A DNA stretch of 64,000 nucleotides, taken from Clostridium_AM sp900759715 (GTDB lineage: Bacteria > Bacillota > Clostridia > Clostridiales > Clostridiaceae). The stretch is taken from positions 62,001-126,000 of the forward strand of contig CAAEXF010000058.1 in NCBI GenBank assembly GCA_900759715.1. Reading direction: 5' to 3'. The notes beneath the pieces were generated by a model. The model had not been told where the DNA came from, ran no database searches, and was given only the letters and a program-made list of their open reading frames with translations. Position 1 is the first letter of the stretch; the number at the start of each line of letters is the position of its first letter. The translations under genes and the position numbers were made by a program. Positions 9,069-17,549 of the stretch are shown piece after piece.

Positions 9069-9908
9069 TTGTATAAAAAAGGTGATTTTCATCTACACAC
9101 CAAAAACTCTGATGGTAAGCTATCTCCTATTGAGCTAGTTAACTTAGCAAAACAAGAAGGTGTAGATATTATAGCTATAACAGACCATGATACAATTGCT
9201 GGAGTAGAAGAAGCGGTACAATATGGCGAAAGCGTAGGAATAAAAGTTATACCCGGCGTGGAACTTTCTACATTGTATAATGGTAAAAATGTACACATCC
9301 TAGGATATTTTAGTGATGTGAGCAAAATAAATGATAATTTTAAAGACTTTCTTAAGGAAATGAATGATTACAGAATATTCAGAGCTAAAAAGATAGTTGA
9401 GAACTTAAAGGATATTTTTAATATAAAGCTTGATTATGAAAAAATATTAGAGGATGCTCATGGCATAGTGGCAAGACCTCATATTGCTAAAGCTATATTA
9501 GAAGAGGGATATGACTACAGTTGGGATGATATTTTTGAAAATTTTATTGGAGATGATAGCCCAGCTTATATTCCAAATAAAAAGTTGAGCACTGAAGAAG
9601 GTATAAAACTTCTGCAATCTATGAATGCCTTAATTGTGCTGGCGCACCCGGTATTAATAAAAAAAATAAACTTAGAAGATCTTTTAGAGCTTCCCTTTCA
9701 TGGCATTGAAGCTATATACTCAATTAATACTAAAGAAGATAGTGAAAGATTATTAAATTACGCAAACAAATACAATAAAATAGTTACCGCTGGTTCGGAT
9801 TTCCACGGTATAGCTGATAACGATTCAAAACACGCCTCTACTGTCGGAGAAGTATTTTTAGATGAAAAAGGTATTGAAATATTTTTAGAAAAACTTAACA
9901 GCATTTAA
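9069..9908 (+). CDS. PHP-domain phosphoesterase (TrpH/RNase AM-like)
   Basis: 279 residues from TTG 9069 behind AGAAGGTGA. Metal-ligand motifs of the PHP family are in place: DFHLHTKNSDG at the N-terminus, ITDHDTIAG, GVELST, HILGYF, VARPHIA, VLAHPVL and AGSDFHG. The length and these motifs match the TrpH-like group, which acts on 3',5'-nucleotides or the 5' ends of short RNAs. It lies 38 bp after the FMN-reductase-like gene and could be the fourth gene of that operon. A strong bidirectional terminator follows directly. Confidence 0.88.
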   Translation: MYKKGDFHLHTKNSDGKLSPIELVNLAKQEGVDIIAITDHDTIAGVEEAVQYGESVGIKVIPGVELSTLYNGKNVHILGYFSDVSKINDNFKDFLKEMNDYRIFRAKKIVENLKDIFNIKLDYEKILEDAHGIVARPHIAKAILEEGYDYSWDDIFENFIGDDSPAYIPNKKLSTEEGIKLLQSMNALIVLAHPVLIKKINLEDLLELPFHGIEAIYSINTKEDSERLLNYANKYNKIVTAGSDFHGIADNDSKHASTVGEVFLDEKGIEIFLEKLNSI

Positions 9909-9910
9909 AA

Positions 9911-9940
9911 TTAAAAGACTTGCCAAGGCAAGTCTTTTAA
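9911..9940. terminator. Bidirectional terminator between convergent genes
   Basis: TTAAAAGACTTGCC and GGCAAGTCTTTTAA form a perfect 14-bp inverted repeat. A-rich and T-rich flanks serve both strands; it ends the PHP gene and overlaps the stop of the cyclo-ligase gene. Confidence 0.9.
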
Positions 9941-10485
9941 TTAGTAATTATTCCATCTATAAATAAATCATGTTCTTCCATTGGAACTTCATCTATTATT
10001 TGAAAGCTGTATGCCAATCCGATTTTCTTTGCATCTTTCCTCATATCTTTCAAAAACCTATCATAGAAGCCTCCGCCATAGCCAATTCTTCCACCCTTTT
10101 TATCAAAAGCAAGACCTGGGACAAAAGTCAAATCTACTAAATTCTCTTTTATGATATTAGTTGTATCTTTAGGTTCTAATATACCATAGCTACTTACAGC
10201 CATATCTTCAAGGTTATTAATTCTAATAGCTACCATACCCTCTTGCTTTGATATTACCTTAGGGACACATACTATTTTACCATCTTCTAAAGACTTTTTA
10301 ATAATGCCAAGAGTATCAACTTCATCCTTAAAGCTAATAAATATAAATATAGTTTTTGCATTTTTGTAATATTCGCTATTTATAGCCTTCTCATATATGG
10401 TTTGATTTAATTTTTCTCTTTCCTCTGCAGTTATAGAAGACCGCTTGTCTTTAATAATTCTCCTAATGTCCTTTTTACTCTCCAC
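9937..10485 (-). CDS. 5-formyltetrahydrofolate cyclo-ligase
   Basis: 182 residues. Converts 5-formyl-THF to 5,10-methenyl-THF with ATP, returning a storage folate to one-carbon metabolism. Family motifs: N-terminal KKDIRRIIKDKR with the basic ATP-contact residues, VPGLAFDKKGGRIGYGGGFYDRFL as the signature loop (about 125-147), and GLAYSFQ. It starts with GTG at 10485 behind GGGAG and overlaps the end of hprK by 11 bp, so the two are translationally coupled. Confidence 0.92.
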   Translation of the reverse strand: MESKKDIRRIIKDKRSSITAEEREKLNQTIYEKAINSEYYKNAKTIFIFISFKDEVDTLGIIKKSLEDGKIVCVPKVISKQEGMVAIRINNLEDMAVSSYGILEPKDTTNIIKENLVDLTFVPGLAFDKKGGRIGYGGGFYDRFLKDMRKDAKKIGLAYSFQIIDEVPMEEHDLFIDGIITN

Positions 10486-11404
10486 TATGCTCCCTTCTTT
10501 CCTTTTCCTCTATCATTCTTTGGCCTATAATATCTACTGGAGTAATATTAGTTATAAAACTATATCTATAATTTGCTGCAGCTGCTTCAATGATTACAGC
10601 AAGGTTTCTTCCCGGTCTTATTGGAACCGTTAATTTTCTTACAGGCACATTGAGAATATTCACATATTCTTTATCTATCCCTAGTCTATCATAATTTTCA
10701 TCTTCTTTCCACTGTTCCAAATATATGACAATATTTATTGTCTTACTTTTCAAAATAGAACTTAAACCATAAAGTGCTGGTATATCAATTATTCCCATAC
10801 CTCTTACTTCTATCATGCCTGAGGTTATATATGGTGAGGTACCATGTAAAACTCCATCTATTTCCTTGATATCAACAGCATCATCTGCTACTAGTCTATG
10901 TCCTCTTTTAATTAGTTCCAGTGCAGTTTCACTTTTACCTATTCCACTCTCTCCTGTAATAAGCATTCCTATGCCGTACACATCCACTAATACACCATGC
11001 AATCTTGTATCCGGTGCTAATTTATCATCTAAATAATTCATAACCCTACTTATACATCTTGTTGTTATATTATCACTTTTCAAAACCCATCTTTTATGTT
11101 GAACTGCGCTTTCCATAAATTCAGAATGAGGTTCTAAGTCTCTGGTTACTATAATGCATGGAATATCAAACTCAAAATACTTTCTCATTCTCTTTTTTCT
11201 TAAATCGGGCTGCATAGCATCTAGGAAGCTCCACTCTGTCTTTCCCACTATTTGCACTCTCTCGTTAGCATAATAGTTATAAAACCCAGCAAATTGCAGA
11301 CCAGGTCTATTAATATCACTGACAGTTATTTCATTATTTTTTTCTCCATAATTTATAACTTCTAATTTTAAATCCTTTATAAGATCCTTTACTGTTACAG
11401 ACAT
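10475..11404 (-). CDS. hprK: HPr kinase/phosphorylase
   Basis: 309 residues. Phosphorylates or dephosphorylates HPr at its regulatory serine in response to fructose-1,6-bisphosphate and phosphate, controlling CcpA-dependent carbon catabolite repression. Motifs: the conserved His in TRLHGVLVDVYG (about 137), Walker A GESGIGKS (151-158), the catalytic Asp region LVADDAVDI, and EVRGMGIIDI. Length is normal. AAGGAGAG precedes ATG 11404. The gene lies between the DUF896 gene and the cyclo-ligase. Its presence fits the possible cre-like site before mglB at 26623. Confidence 0.96.
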   Translation of the reverse strand: MSVTVKDLIKDLKLEVINYGEKNNEITVSDINRPGLQFAGFYNYYANERVQIVGKTEWSFLDAMQPDLRKKRMRKYFEFDIPCIIVTRDLEPHSEFMESAVQHKRWVLKSDNITTRCISRVMNYLDDKLAPDTRLHGVLVDVYGIGMLITGESGIGKSETALELIKRGHRLVADDAVDIKEIDGVLHGTSPYITSGMIEVRGMGIIDIPALYGLSSILKSKTINIVIYLEQWKEDENYDRLGIDKEYVNILNVPVRKLTVPIRPGRNLAVIIEAAAANYRYSFITNITPVDIIGQRMIEEKERREHSGE

Positions 11405-11417
11405 CTGTGCTCTCTCC

Positions 11418-11606
11418 TTAATTTAGTTTATCTTTAGATGGAACTTTCTCAATACCATCTAATTGAGCCCTAAAATTTCTCTTCACATTATCTATATAGT
11501 GCTGTCTTAGTTTTTTCTGCTCAATCTTTTCTTCTTCAGTTAACCCTTCACTTTGGCTCTTTTTATATAAAAAATTTATTCTTTCTATTACTTCTTCTAT
11601 TTTCAT
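11418..11606 (-). CDS. DUF896 (YnzC-type) small helical protein
   Basis: 62 residues from ATG 11606, chosen because AGGAGTGA lies 8 bp upstream; an in-frame start at 11636 has no such site. The sequence MKIEEVIERINFLYKKSQ, GLTEEEKIEQKKLR and YIDNVKRNFRAQLDGI is typical of the DUF896 family, a two-helix hairpin protein of Firmicutes. In Bacillus the homologue has been tied to the SOS response. It is followed 13 bp later by hprK on the same strand. Function here unknown. Confidence 0.88.
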   Translation of the reverse strand: MKIEEVIERINFLYKKSQSEGLTEEEKIEQKKLRQHYIDNVKRNFRAQLDGIEKVPSKDKLN

Positions 11607-11744
11607 TATGTTCACTCCTAATCTAACTATAATCATATTTTACCCGATAACTATTATATTCGAATAACTGTTTCTAATACATTATACCTAAATATATTTA
11701 ACATATAAAGGATTTCCTTTAAAAATATAAACTAACTTTGGTAT

Positions 11745-12482
11745 TTATCTTTCACTTCCCATGTAATTATTGTTAATATTGTCTACACTAAACTGTATCT
11801 CTTCTTTAGCACTTATCTTCATATATATCATCACACTTATTAAAGTCCAAACTGCAGCAAAGGTCCAGCCAGCCAGAACATCACTTAAGTAATGAACACC
11901 TAAATAAATCCTGCTTAAACCTACCATAACGGAATACATAATTATAAAGATACTTGAAGTATATGCAAAAAGCTTGTTTTTAGCAAAATTTAATATGAAA
12001 AATATCAGTATAAGAGAGCAGGTCATAAAAACCATTGAGTGGCCGCTTGGGAAACTGTATCCTGAAGCATGCACCAACTTCACTACACTAGGTCTTGCTC
12101 TTCTCACAATAGCTTTAATGCTCTCATTTAGCACCCATACTCCTAAAATATTGACTATATAAAAAACTGCTTCTCTTTTTCTTTGAAAAAAATAAAGAAC
12201 GGAACTTATTACCACTGTAATCACAGTAACTGTTAAAGGGTCACCTGTACTGGTTATAATAATAAAAAACTTGTTTAAATAAGCATTTCTTATTGAATAA
12301 ACATAGTTTATAGCTTTTGTATCCCAAAACCCCTGTCCACTTTTAATGCTGTCTCCAACTACCCCTAGGCAAGTTGCCAATAGCACTAAAGATAGAGCTG
12401 CAACAAAATAAATGAACAGCATTGACTTTTCTTTTGGTATATATGTTATTTTTGCTACTTTACTAGAATTAGTTTCTGCCAT
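11745..12482 (-). CDS. PAP2-family membrane phosphatase
   Basis: 245 residues with about six hydrophobic segments. The three phosphatase motifs are present: KAIVRRARP, SFPSGHS and SRIYLGVHYLSDVLAGW, carrying the catalytic His residues and Asp. Likely substrates are undecaprenyl pyrophosphate or phosphatidic acid-type lipids at the outer face of the membrane; the sequence does not decide. GAGGAGG precedes ATG 12482. Only a short hairpin (11707-11720) lies between it and the DUF896 gene. Confidence 0.9.
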   Translation of the reverse strand: MAETNSSKVAKITYIPKEKSMLFIYFVAALSLVLLATCLGVVGDSIKSGQGFWDTKAINYVYSIRNAYLNKFFIIITSTGDPLTVTVITVVISSVLYFFQRKREAVFYIVNILGVWVLNESIKAIVRRARPSVVKLVHASGYSFPSGHSMVFMTCSLILIFFILNFAKNKLFAYTSSIFIIMYSVMVGLSRIYLGVHYLSDVLAGWTFAAVWTLISVMIYMKISAKEEIQFSVDNINNNYMGSER

Positions 12483-12573
12483 TATTATTCCTCCTCGTAT
12501 ACTAAGCTGAAAATCTTATTATTACCGATATATCTATTATAACTAATAAATATATTACTTCAACATATATAAT

Positions 12574-12630
12574 TAAATGTAATAAAAAAGAAGGGTGTTT
12601 TGCTAATACCCTTCTTCTTTATTACATTTA
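12574..12630. terminator. Terminator hairpin after zinc-ribbon gene
   Basis: AGAAGGGT and ACCCTTCT form the inner stem. It extends outwards through TAAATGTAATAAA and TTTATTACATTTA after a two-base bulge on each side. It sits just downstream of the minus-strand gene ending at 12659. Confidence 0.85.
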
Positions 12631-12658
12631 TTATATATAAAATAAAATGATAAGATAT

Positions 12659-12877
12659 TTATTCTCCACATTTGCTACAAACATATTCCCCATTGTTGTC
12701 ATTGATAAGTTCAATATGTCTTTTATCATACACCGCATTACATTTTGAACACAAAACATTATATTTTTTATTACATTCTGGACAGTATACTGTATTCTCA
12801 TGATGATTGTAGTGTTTAGCTCCTACCACTCCGCAACTTTCACAAAGACCTATTTTTATACTGTTTACACAAGGCAT
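12659..12877 (-). CDS. Small three-pair zinc-ribbon protein
   Basis: 72 residues containing CESC, CPEC, CSKC and a final CSKCG, which is enough cysteine pairs for two zinc ribbons, plus a His-rich turn (KHYNHHENT). No catalytic domain, signal peptide or membrane segment. AAAGGAGGAT precedes ATG 12877. Upstream is the 3' part of a T-box leader (12911-12960), so expression may depend on readthrough of that terminator. Function unknown; such proteins may bind RNA, DNA or a protein partner. Confidence 0.75.
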   Translation of the reverse strand: MPCVNSIKIGLCESCGVVGAKHYNHHENTVYCPECNKKYNVLCSKCNAVYDKRHIELINDNNGEYVCSKCGE

Positions 12878-12910
12878 AATATATCCTCCTTTAAATATAA
12901 TTTTGAATAT

Positions 12911-12960
12911 AAAAAACAGACCTTACCCATGGGGCGAAGGTCTGCCGCGTTACCACCTAA
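12911..12960 (-). promoter_or_regulatory. Orphan T-box antiterminator/terminator
   Basis: On the minus strand the T-box core AGGTGGTAACGCGG (12958-12945) is followed at once by CAGACCTT, a loop, AAGGTCTG and six T (12944-12911). This is the standard 3' end of a T-box tRNA-sensing leader: the TGGT would pair with the ACCA end of an uncharged tRNA and AGGT with ACCT as antiterminator. Only about 20 bases separate it from the stop codon of the upstream TVP38 gene, so there is no room for Stem I and a specifier codon. It is a remnant or a minimal version. Confidence 0.75.
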
Positions 12961-12978
12961 ATTTATAATATTTTAACC

Positions 12979-13659
12979 CTATTCTTTAACAATGTCTTCC
13001 TGAAGATTTTTAAATGATATTTTTTTCTTCATGATATAAGAAAATGCAAACAATAATATTAGCAGCGCTATAGATATAATAAAGCTTGAAGAAGATGTAT
13101 CTATACACTTGTCTCCTAGATTTGTAAATATTAGTACACCAGGAATAATGCCAATTACAGTTCCAAATAAAAAGTCCTTAAACTTTATTTTTGACAATCC
13201 CGCTCCATAACTTATAATATCAAAAGGTACTAAAGGTATAAGCCTTAACATCAATACTATAAAAAAACCTCTTTTTTCAACGCCATCTTCAAACCACTTG
13301 CCTTTGCCATGCACCAGTTTGTTTACAAAATCTCTACCTAAAAATCTAGCTATATAAAAGGAGAGTGTAGCTCCAAATACAGCCCCAATAATAGTATATA
13401 ATGTACCATAAAATAATCCAAAAGCCATTCCTCCTGATACTGCCAAAATAGAATCAGGAAAAAGCGTTAAAGGCACTAAAGTAAACATTATTATATAAAT
13501 AATTGGAGCAAGTATACCAAAGGAATTAATATAGTTTTTTATACTAGCTGAATCATAATTTGTGAACATTCCACATTTATAGCAAATAGCTATGAAGGAT
13601 GCTACAAGAATCAACATTAATATTTTCGTAACATTACTTTTACCTTTACTCACTACCAT
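12979..13659 (-). CDS. TVP38/TMEM64 (VTT-domain) membrane protein
   Basis: 226 residues, about six membrane segments. The VTT/DedA-type core is clear: PLTLFPDSILAVSGGMAFG, GATLSFYIARFLGRD, and LMLRLIPLVPFDIISYGAGLS followed by GTVIGIIPGV. Such proteins are thought to scramble or move lipids. The start overlaps the Fe-S gene by 14 bp. A GTG at 13653 is better spaced from GGGGGA than ATG 13659. It is the last gene of a five-gene run beginning near 17298. Confidence 0.88.
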   Translation of the reverse strand: MVVSKGKSNVTKILMLILVASFIAICYKCGMFTNYDSASIKNYINSFGILAPIIYIIMFTLVPLTLFPDSILAVSGGMAFGLFYGTLYTIIGAVFGATLSFYIARFLGRDFVNKLVHGKGKWFEDGVEKRGFFIVLMLRLIPLVPFDIISYGAGLSKIKFKDFLFGTVIGIIPGVLIFTNLGDKCIDTSSSSFIISIALLILLFAFSYIMKKKISFKNLQEDIVKE

Positions 13660-14794
13660 TCCCCCTTGCTTTCGCTTTATATCTATTACACCAACTTATA
13701 ATAGTATTAGCTGTTTTCGGCACTTCATCTTTGCATGTCCATGTGTTACCAAAAATTAAGTCTAATACGTGAAGTGATTTCTTTTGCCCCTTTAGCATTG
13801 CTTCTCTACAGCTCGCGCAATAAGTTACAATATAGTCCGTATTAGCTTCATCTGCAACTTTTTTTATGGACTTAAGTGATATTTTAGGATTTACAGGTAA
13901 AACCATCCCTCCTGTACCACAGCATCTAGTCTTTTCTTTTATATATTTCATTTCCTCAATCTTATAATTTAATCTATTCATTATCCATCTTATTGAATCA
14001 TGTATATCCGGTACATCTCTAGTAGGACAGGAATCGTGAATTGTAAAGGTTATATCACTATTATTTCCAATGTTAATTGACCTTTTAGGCAAATCAATTT
14101 CTTTAAATACTGTCCATAATGACTTAATTTTTTGATTTAGTCCATACTTTGAAAATGTTACATAACAGGATTGGCAGGCTGTAATCACCTCTTCAGCACC
14201 AGTTTTTTCTATAGTGTTTAAAAGCTTTTTATACCTTACTTTAAATAGTTCATCTTCACCAAGGGACTCTGTAGGTTTACCACAACATTCAATAAGCAAT
14301 GCTGTACCAGGAAGTTTTTCCTTCAAATAATTGTAAGCTTTATGCACAAGTTCCGGACTATAGGCACTTAGACTACAGCCAGGTATAAATATTCTTTTAA
14401 CTTCTTTTGAGTTCTCATCTGTCACTAATCCGCTGAAAGCTTTTGAAAAGCTTAATTTTTGGTGCATATGAACAGCTCTATGACCTTTTAAGATGGATAT
14501 ACCATTGTTTTTAATAGCTATATCCTTTCTCATTTTCATAAAAACATCGTTAAGCTTTAAACCTTTAGGACATACCTTGCTGCAAAGTCCACACATATTG
14601 CAGGAATAAGGAATTAAGGTATCTACACTTTTATTACTTAATATGTCCTTTAAAAGCTTCTTAGGACTATCTGAAAATTCTTTTAGAAATTCACATTCTT
14701 TTGTACACAGCTTACAACTTATACAATCTTCCATTAGCTGTTTTATATTTTCTATTGTACTTTCATTGTCTATATAAAATATATTTTTTTTCAT
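13646..14794 (-). CDS. (Fe-S)-binding oxidoreductase subunit, HdrB/GlpC-like
   Basis: About 382 residues. The N-terminus holds two ferredoxin-type 4Fe-4S motifs, CISCKLCTKEC and CNMCGLCSKVCP. The C-terminal half holds two CCG-type segments, one with LIECCGKP and one with TRCCGTGGMV and YCASCREA, as in heterodisulfide reductase HdrB and GlpC-like proteins. It probably shuttles electrons to a thiol/disulfide or membrane partner. No flavin domain is present. A TTG at 14797 and ATG at 14794 are adjacent; AAGGAGGG lies upstream. It overlaps the TVP38 gene, so the two are likely co-translated. Confidence 0.85.
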   Translation of the reverse strand: MKKNIFYIDNESTIENIKQLMEDCISCKLCTKECEFLKEFSDSPKKLLKDILSNKSVDTLIPYSCNMCGLCSKVCPKGLKLNDVFMKMRKDIAIKNNGISILKGHRAVHMHQKLSFSKAFSGLVTDENSKEVKRIFIPGCSLSAYSPELVHKAYNYLKEKLPGTALLIECCGKPTESLGEDELFKVRYKKLLNTIEKTGAEEVITACQSCYVTFSKYGLNQKIKSLWTVFKEIDLPKRSINIGNNSDITFTIHDSCPTRDVPDIHDSIRWIMNRLNYKIEEMKYIKEKTRCCGTGGMVLPVNPKISLKSIKKVADEANTDYIVTYCASCREAMLKGQKKSLHVLDLIFGNTWTCKDEVPKTANTIISWCNRYKAKARGNGSE

Positions 14795-14815
14795 CAAAGG
14801 TAGTTATTCCCTCCT

Positions 14816-15820
14816 TTAAAACCATCTACTTAGGAGCTTTTTCATAAAGTTCACTTCAAGATATTGCTCTATTTTCTTTAACGTGTCCATATTTTTAATA
14901 TCCTTATTAGGATCTTGATATTCTATCCATGCATAGGCACACCAAGATAAAGCTCTAAAATAAAGATAAGGCGTATAAAGCTCTACTCTCTCTCTTATAT
15001 CCTTTTTCCCGGTTTCAAGCTTTTCTTCGTAAATTCTAAAGAATTTTTCTTTTTCATCCTTAGATAGTATATAATCTGTTTTCCACAAGGTAGTAGTCTC
15101 CGCCAAAAACTGTGTTAAATCCTGAGAGGGGTCACTTATAACAGGCTTTTCCCAATCGATCAAATAATTTCTTTCATCTCCAATAATAAAGTTATGTGAA
15201 TTAACTTCAGTATTATTGATAACATGCCATTTATTTTCAGTAAAATATATTTCCCTATATTTATTGTCTTCAAGCCATTGAAGGAATTTATAAAAGAAGT
15301 TCTTTTGCTCAATTTGAACACAATCACATTTGAAAAAACTATTCAATAATCTTTTTCCTTCTTTTATCCTATCTTCAAAAATGTTATTTTCCACTATAAA
15401 ATTTTTATAATCATCTTCATCTATACTGATAGAATGTATTTTAGAAAATATCTCAGAAGCTTTATACAAATCTTTGTTATAATCTAATGGCTTACCCTTT
15501 AGAAATTCCATAATTAGAATCCCATAATCAAAAAAATCCTTGTTATCATCAACAAAGTATGTCTTAGGAGTAACTTTACTAATCTCTAACCTCTTTAATG
15601 CGTTGTACTCGTAGCTAATCTGATTTTTAAGTTCTAATTGACTACCAGTATTAACTCTAAATACATACTTATGTAATTCATCCTCAATAGTATAATTTAT
15701 GTTGTATTCACCTTGTGCTAAAAATTTCACCTTAAAATTCTTTTGCAGATCTAGATATTCAATGATATGCTTTTGCTTTGCATAATCAATTATCTTATTT
15801 TGTAGTTCATCCTTAAGCAT
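14816..15820 (-). CDS. Phosphotransferase-fold protein (APH/choline kinase-like)
   Basis: 334 residues. An N-terminal nucleotide lobe (LAQGEYNINYTIE; YVFRVNTGSQ) is followed by LIMEFLKGKPL as the hinge, and a C-terminal lobe with NTEVNSHNFIIGD and YLIDWEKPVISDP. The last segment is the metal-binding IDWE motif of aminoglycoside phosphotransferase-like kinases. The usual HxDxxxxN loop appears as TEVNSHN, so the catalytic Asp position seems to be Glu. It could be a weak or altered kinase. TAGGAGGT precedes ATG 15820. It sits with two sugar/nucleotide-transfer genes. Confidence 0.8.
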   Translation of the reverse strand: MLKDELQNKIIDYAKQKHIIEYLDLQKNFKVKFLAQGEYNINYTIEDELHKYVFRVNTGSQLELKNQISYEYNALKRLEISKVTPKTYFVDDNKDFFDYGILIMEFLKGKPLDYNKDLYKASEIFSKIHSISIDEDDYKNFIVENNIFEDRIKEGKRLLNSFFKCDCVQIEQKNFFYKFLQWLEDNKYREIYFTENKWHVINNTEVNSHNFIIGDERNYLIDWEKPVISDPSQDLTQFLAETTTLWKTDYILSKDEKEKFFRIYEEKLETGKKDIRERVELYTPYLYFRALSWCAYAWIEYQDPNKDIKNMDTLKKIEQYLEVNFMKKLLSRWF

Positions 15821-15922
15821 GTACGTACCTCCTATGTCTAACTTGCCTACAAATACTTAGTCTACCTAATTCCAAAACTTTAAGCTTAATTAGAATTTAA
15901 AGCACACCTAAAACCTAAAATT

Positions 15923-16624
15923 TTAGGTGCCTATTTGCAAAGTACTTATTCTATCTTCTTCTAGAGAATTTATAAAGCATACAGTATTATGCGGATATGC
16001 TTCCCAGATAACTTTTTCATCTTTTATCTTGTCTATGAATATTTTCAAATCATCCTTGGTGTCTATATCTCTACATTTTGAAGATAGTCCTACTTTCAGT
16101 CCCCTTCTGTTCGCAATATCTATGGTACCTTCAAGAACAGATTTTTTCCCCCAAGCAATATTATTACTAAAGATCTCATCATGAGCTTTCTTCATCCCAA
16201 CAAGATAGTATCCTCCATCTACTGTAGGTCCCAAGCATATATCTTTATCATCTAACATATCAAAGGCCTCTTTTATATGATGAGGTTGAAGTTCCGGTAT
16301 ATCAGTACCTATCAAAACAACTTTATTGTATTTCTTAAGAAGTTTGTTTATGGAATACCCCATTCTTTCTCCTAAATTTTCGCCTTTTTGAGGAAAAGCT
16401 TCTATGTATTCTGGAATAATATTTTTTATAATTGAAAGTTTACCCTCCGGAGTATATGTAATATAAATATCTAACTCATCCTTTAATAAGTCACACACAG
16501 AGAATGAATCCTGCAGAAAGCTATAATGAATCCTGGCACATTCCTCTCCTGTTAGTAGTCCCATAAGTCTGGTTTTAGTTTTTCCCGGAATAGGTATTCT
16601 TGTCATTAATATAAGTGCATTCAT
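15923..16624 (-). CDS. TIGR04282-type glycosyl/nucleotidyltransferase (DUF2064)
   Basis: 233 residues, nucleotidyltransferase-like fold. The start ILMTRIPIPGKTKTRL, then FPQKGENLGERM, LIGTDIPELQ and GPTVDGGYYLVG, match the family annotated as arsenosugar-biosynthesis glycosyltransferase TIGR04282, related to CofC/guanylyltransferases. The start codon overlaps the stop of the previous gene by one base (TAATG), so translation is coupled. No arsenosugar radical SAM gene is present in this window, so the arsenic connection is only a family name here. Confidence 0.88.
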   Translation of the reverse strand: MNALILMTRIPIPGKTKTRLMGLLTGEECARIHYSFLQDSFSVCDLLKDELDIYITYTPEGKLSIIKNIIPEYIEAFPQKGENLGERMGYSINKLLKKYNKVVLIGTDIPELQPHHIKEAFDMLDDKDICLGPTVDGGYYLVGMKKAHDEIFSNNIAWGKKSVLEGTIDIANRRGLKVGLSSKCRDIDTKDDLKIFIDKIKDEKVIWEAYPHNTVCFINSLEEDRISTLQIGT

Positions 16625-17298
16625 TATCTAGTCTCCCTGTAAATTTTGATTAACTTATAAGGCGGTACCCCGCATATATATAAGAATCTAATTTTATGCA
16701 TTAATAAATGTGTCCTAATCTGACCTCCGGTCTTAAACCTTCTCCCAGAAGTTCCTATAGGACACTTCAGTAATTCTATCTTTCCCATTTTCTTAAGCTT
16801 TAAAGACAACTCTATATCTTCCATGAGTTCTATTCTAGGATATCCACCTATTGTTTCAAAAATATCCTTTTTTACAAATATTCCTTGATCTCCATATAGT
16901 ATTTTGAAATACTTTGCTCTTATATTTGAAGTTATAGATATATACTTCATAAATAATGTATTAAAATCATAAAAATAAATTGAGAAACCTCCAACGGTGC
17001 TGCCACTTTCAATAGATTTCTCTATTAGGAGTATAGAGTCTTTATGTAATATGGAATCTGAATGAACAAACCATAAAATATCTCCACTAGCTTCTTTAGC
17101 TCCTGCATTCATTTGATTTGCTCGTCCTTTTTCACTTTTCACAACCTTTGAATACTTTGATGCTATATAAACAGTATTATCCGTACTGTTTCCATCCACA
17201 ACTATTACTTCTTTTTCACCCTGTAAATCTTCTATACTTTTCAGTAACTTCTCTATGCTTTTTTCCTCATTTAATACTGGAATTATTATTGAAACCAT
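16624..17298 (-). CDS. TIGR04283-type family 2 glycosyltransferase
   Basis: 224 residues from ATG 17298, chosen because MVSIIIPVLNEE is the normal GT2 start; an upstream ATG at 17331 adds 11 atypical residues. GT-A motifs: VIVVDGNSTDNT, KGRANQMNAGA, and WFVHSDS for the DxD-like metal site, then GGFSIYF, GDQGIF and ELMEDIELS. This matches TIGR04283. It is the first gene of the five-gene run with TIGR04282, a kinase-like protein, an Fe-S protein and TVP38. The product may be a glycolipid or a modified sugar, not known. Confidence 0.88.
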   Translation of the reverse strand: MVSIIIPVLNEEKSIEKLLKSIEDLQGEKEVIVVDGNSTDNTVYIASKYSKVVKSEKGRANQMNAGAKEASGDILWFVHSDSILHKDSILLIEKSIESGSTVGGFSIYFYDFNTLFMKYISITSNIRAKYFKILYGDQGIFVKKDIFETIGGYPRIELMEDIELSLKLKKMGKIELLKCPIGTSGRRFKTGGQIRTHLLMHKIRFLYICGVPPYKLIKIYRETR

Positions 17299-17435
17299 AT
17301 CATCACCAATAAAATTTATTTTACAATACATTTTTACATCTTCTATTATATATTTTTTATTTTAAACATGTTATCTGTATTACAATTTAAAATAGTTTGC
17401 CTGAATTTTATTATTATTATTTATAGATTAAAATA

Positions 17436-17541
17436 AAAACCTGCCTAAGCATTATATGCCTGGCAGGTTTTCTAATATATCGAGCATAATCAAATAAATA
17501 ATAGACCAGTATTCTCGCATATTTGGTCTCTTATTTATTTT
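17436..17541 (-). terminator. Two tandem terminators downstream of glpX
   Basis: A perfect 10-bp stem AAAACCTGCC/GGCAGGTTTT (17436-17471) and a second hairpin of 17 bp with one mismatch around AGACCA/TGGTCT (17492-17540) follow the glpX stop on the minus strand. Confidence 0.85.
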
Positions 17542-17549
17542 CATATGCC

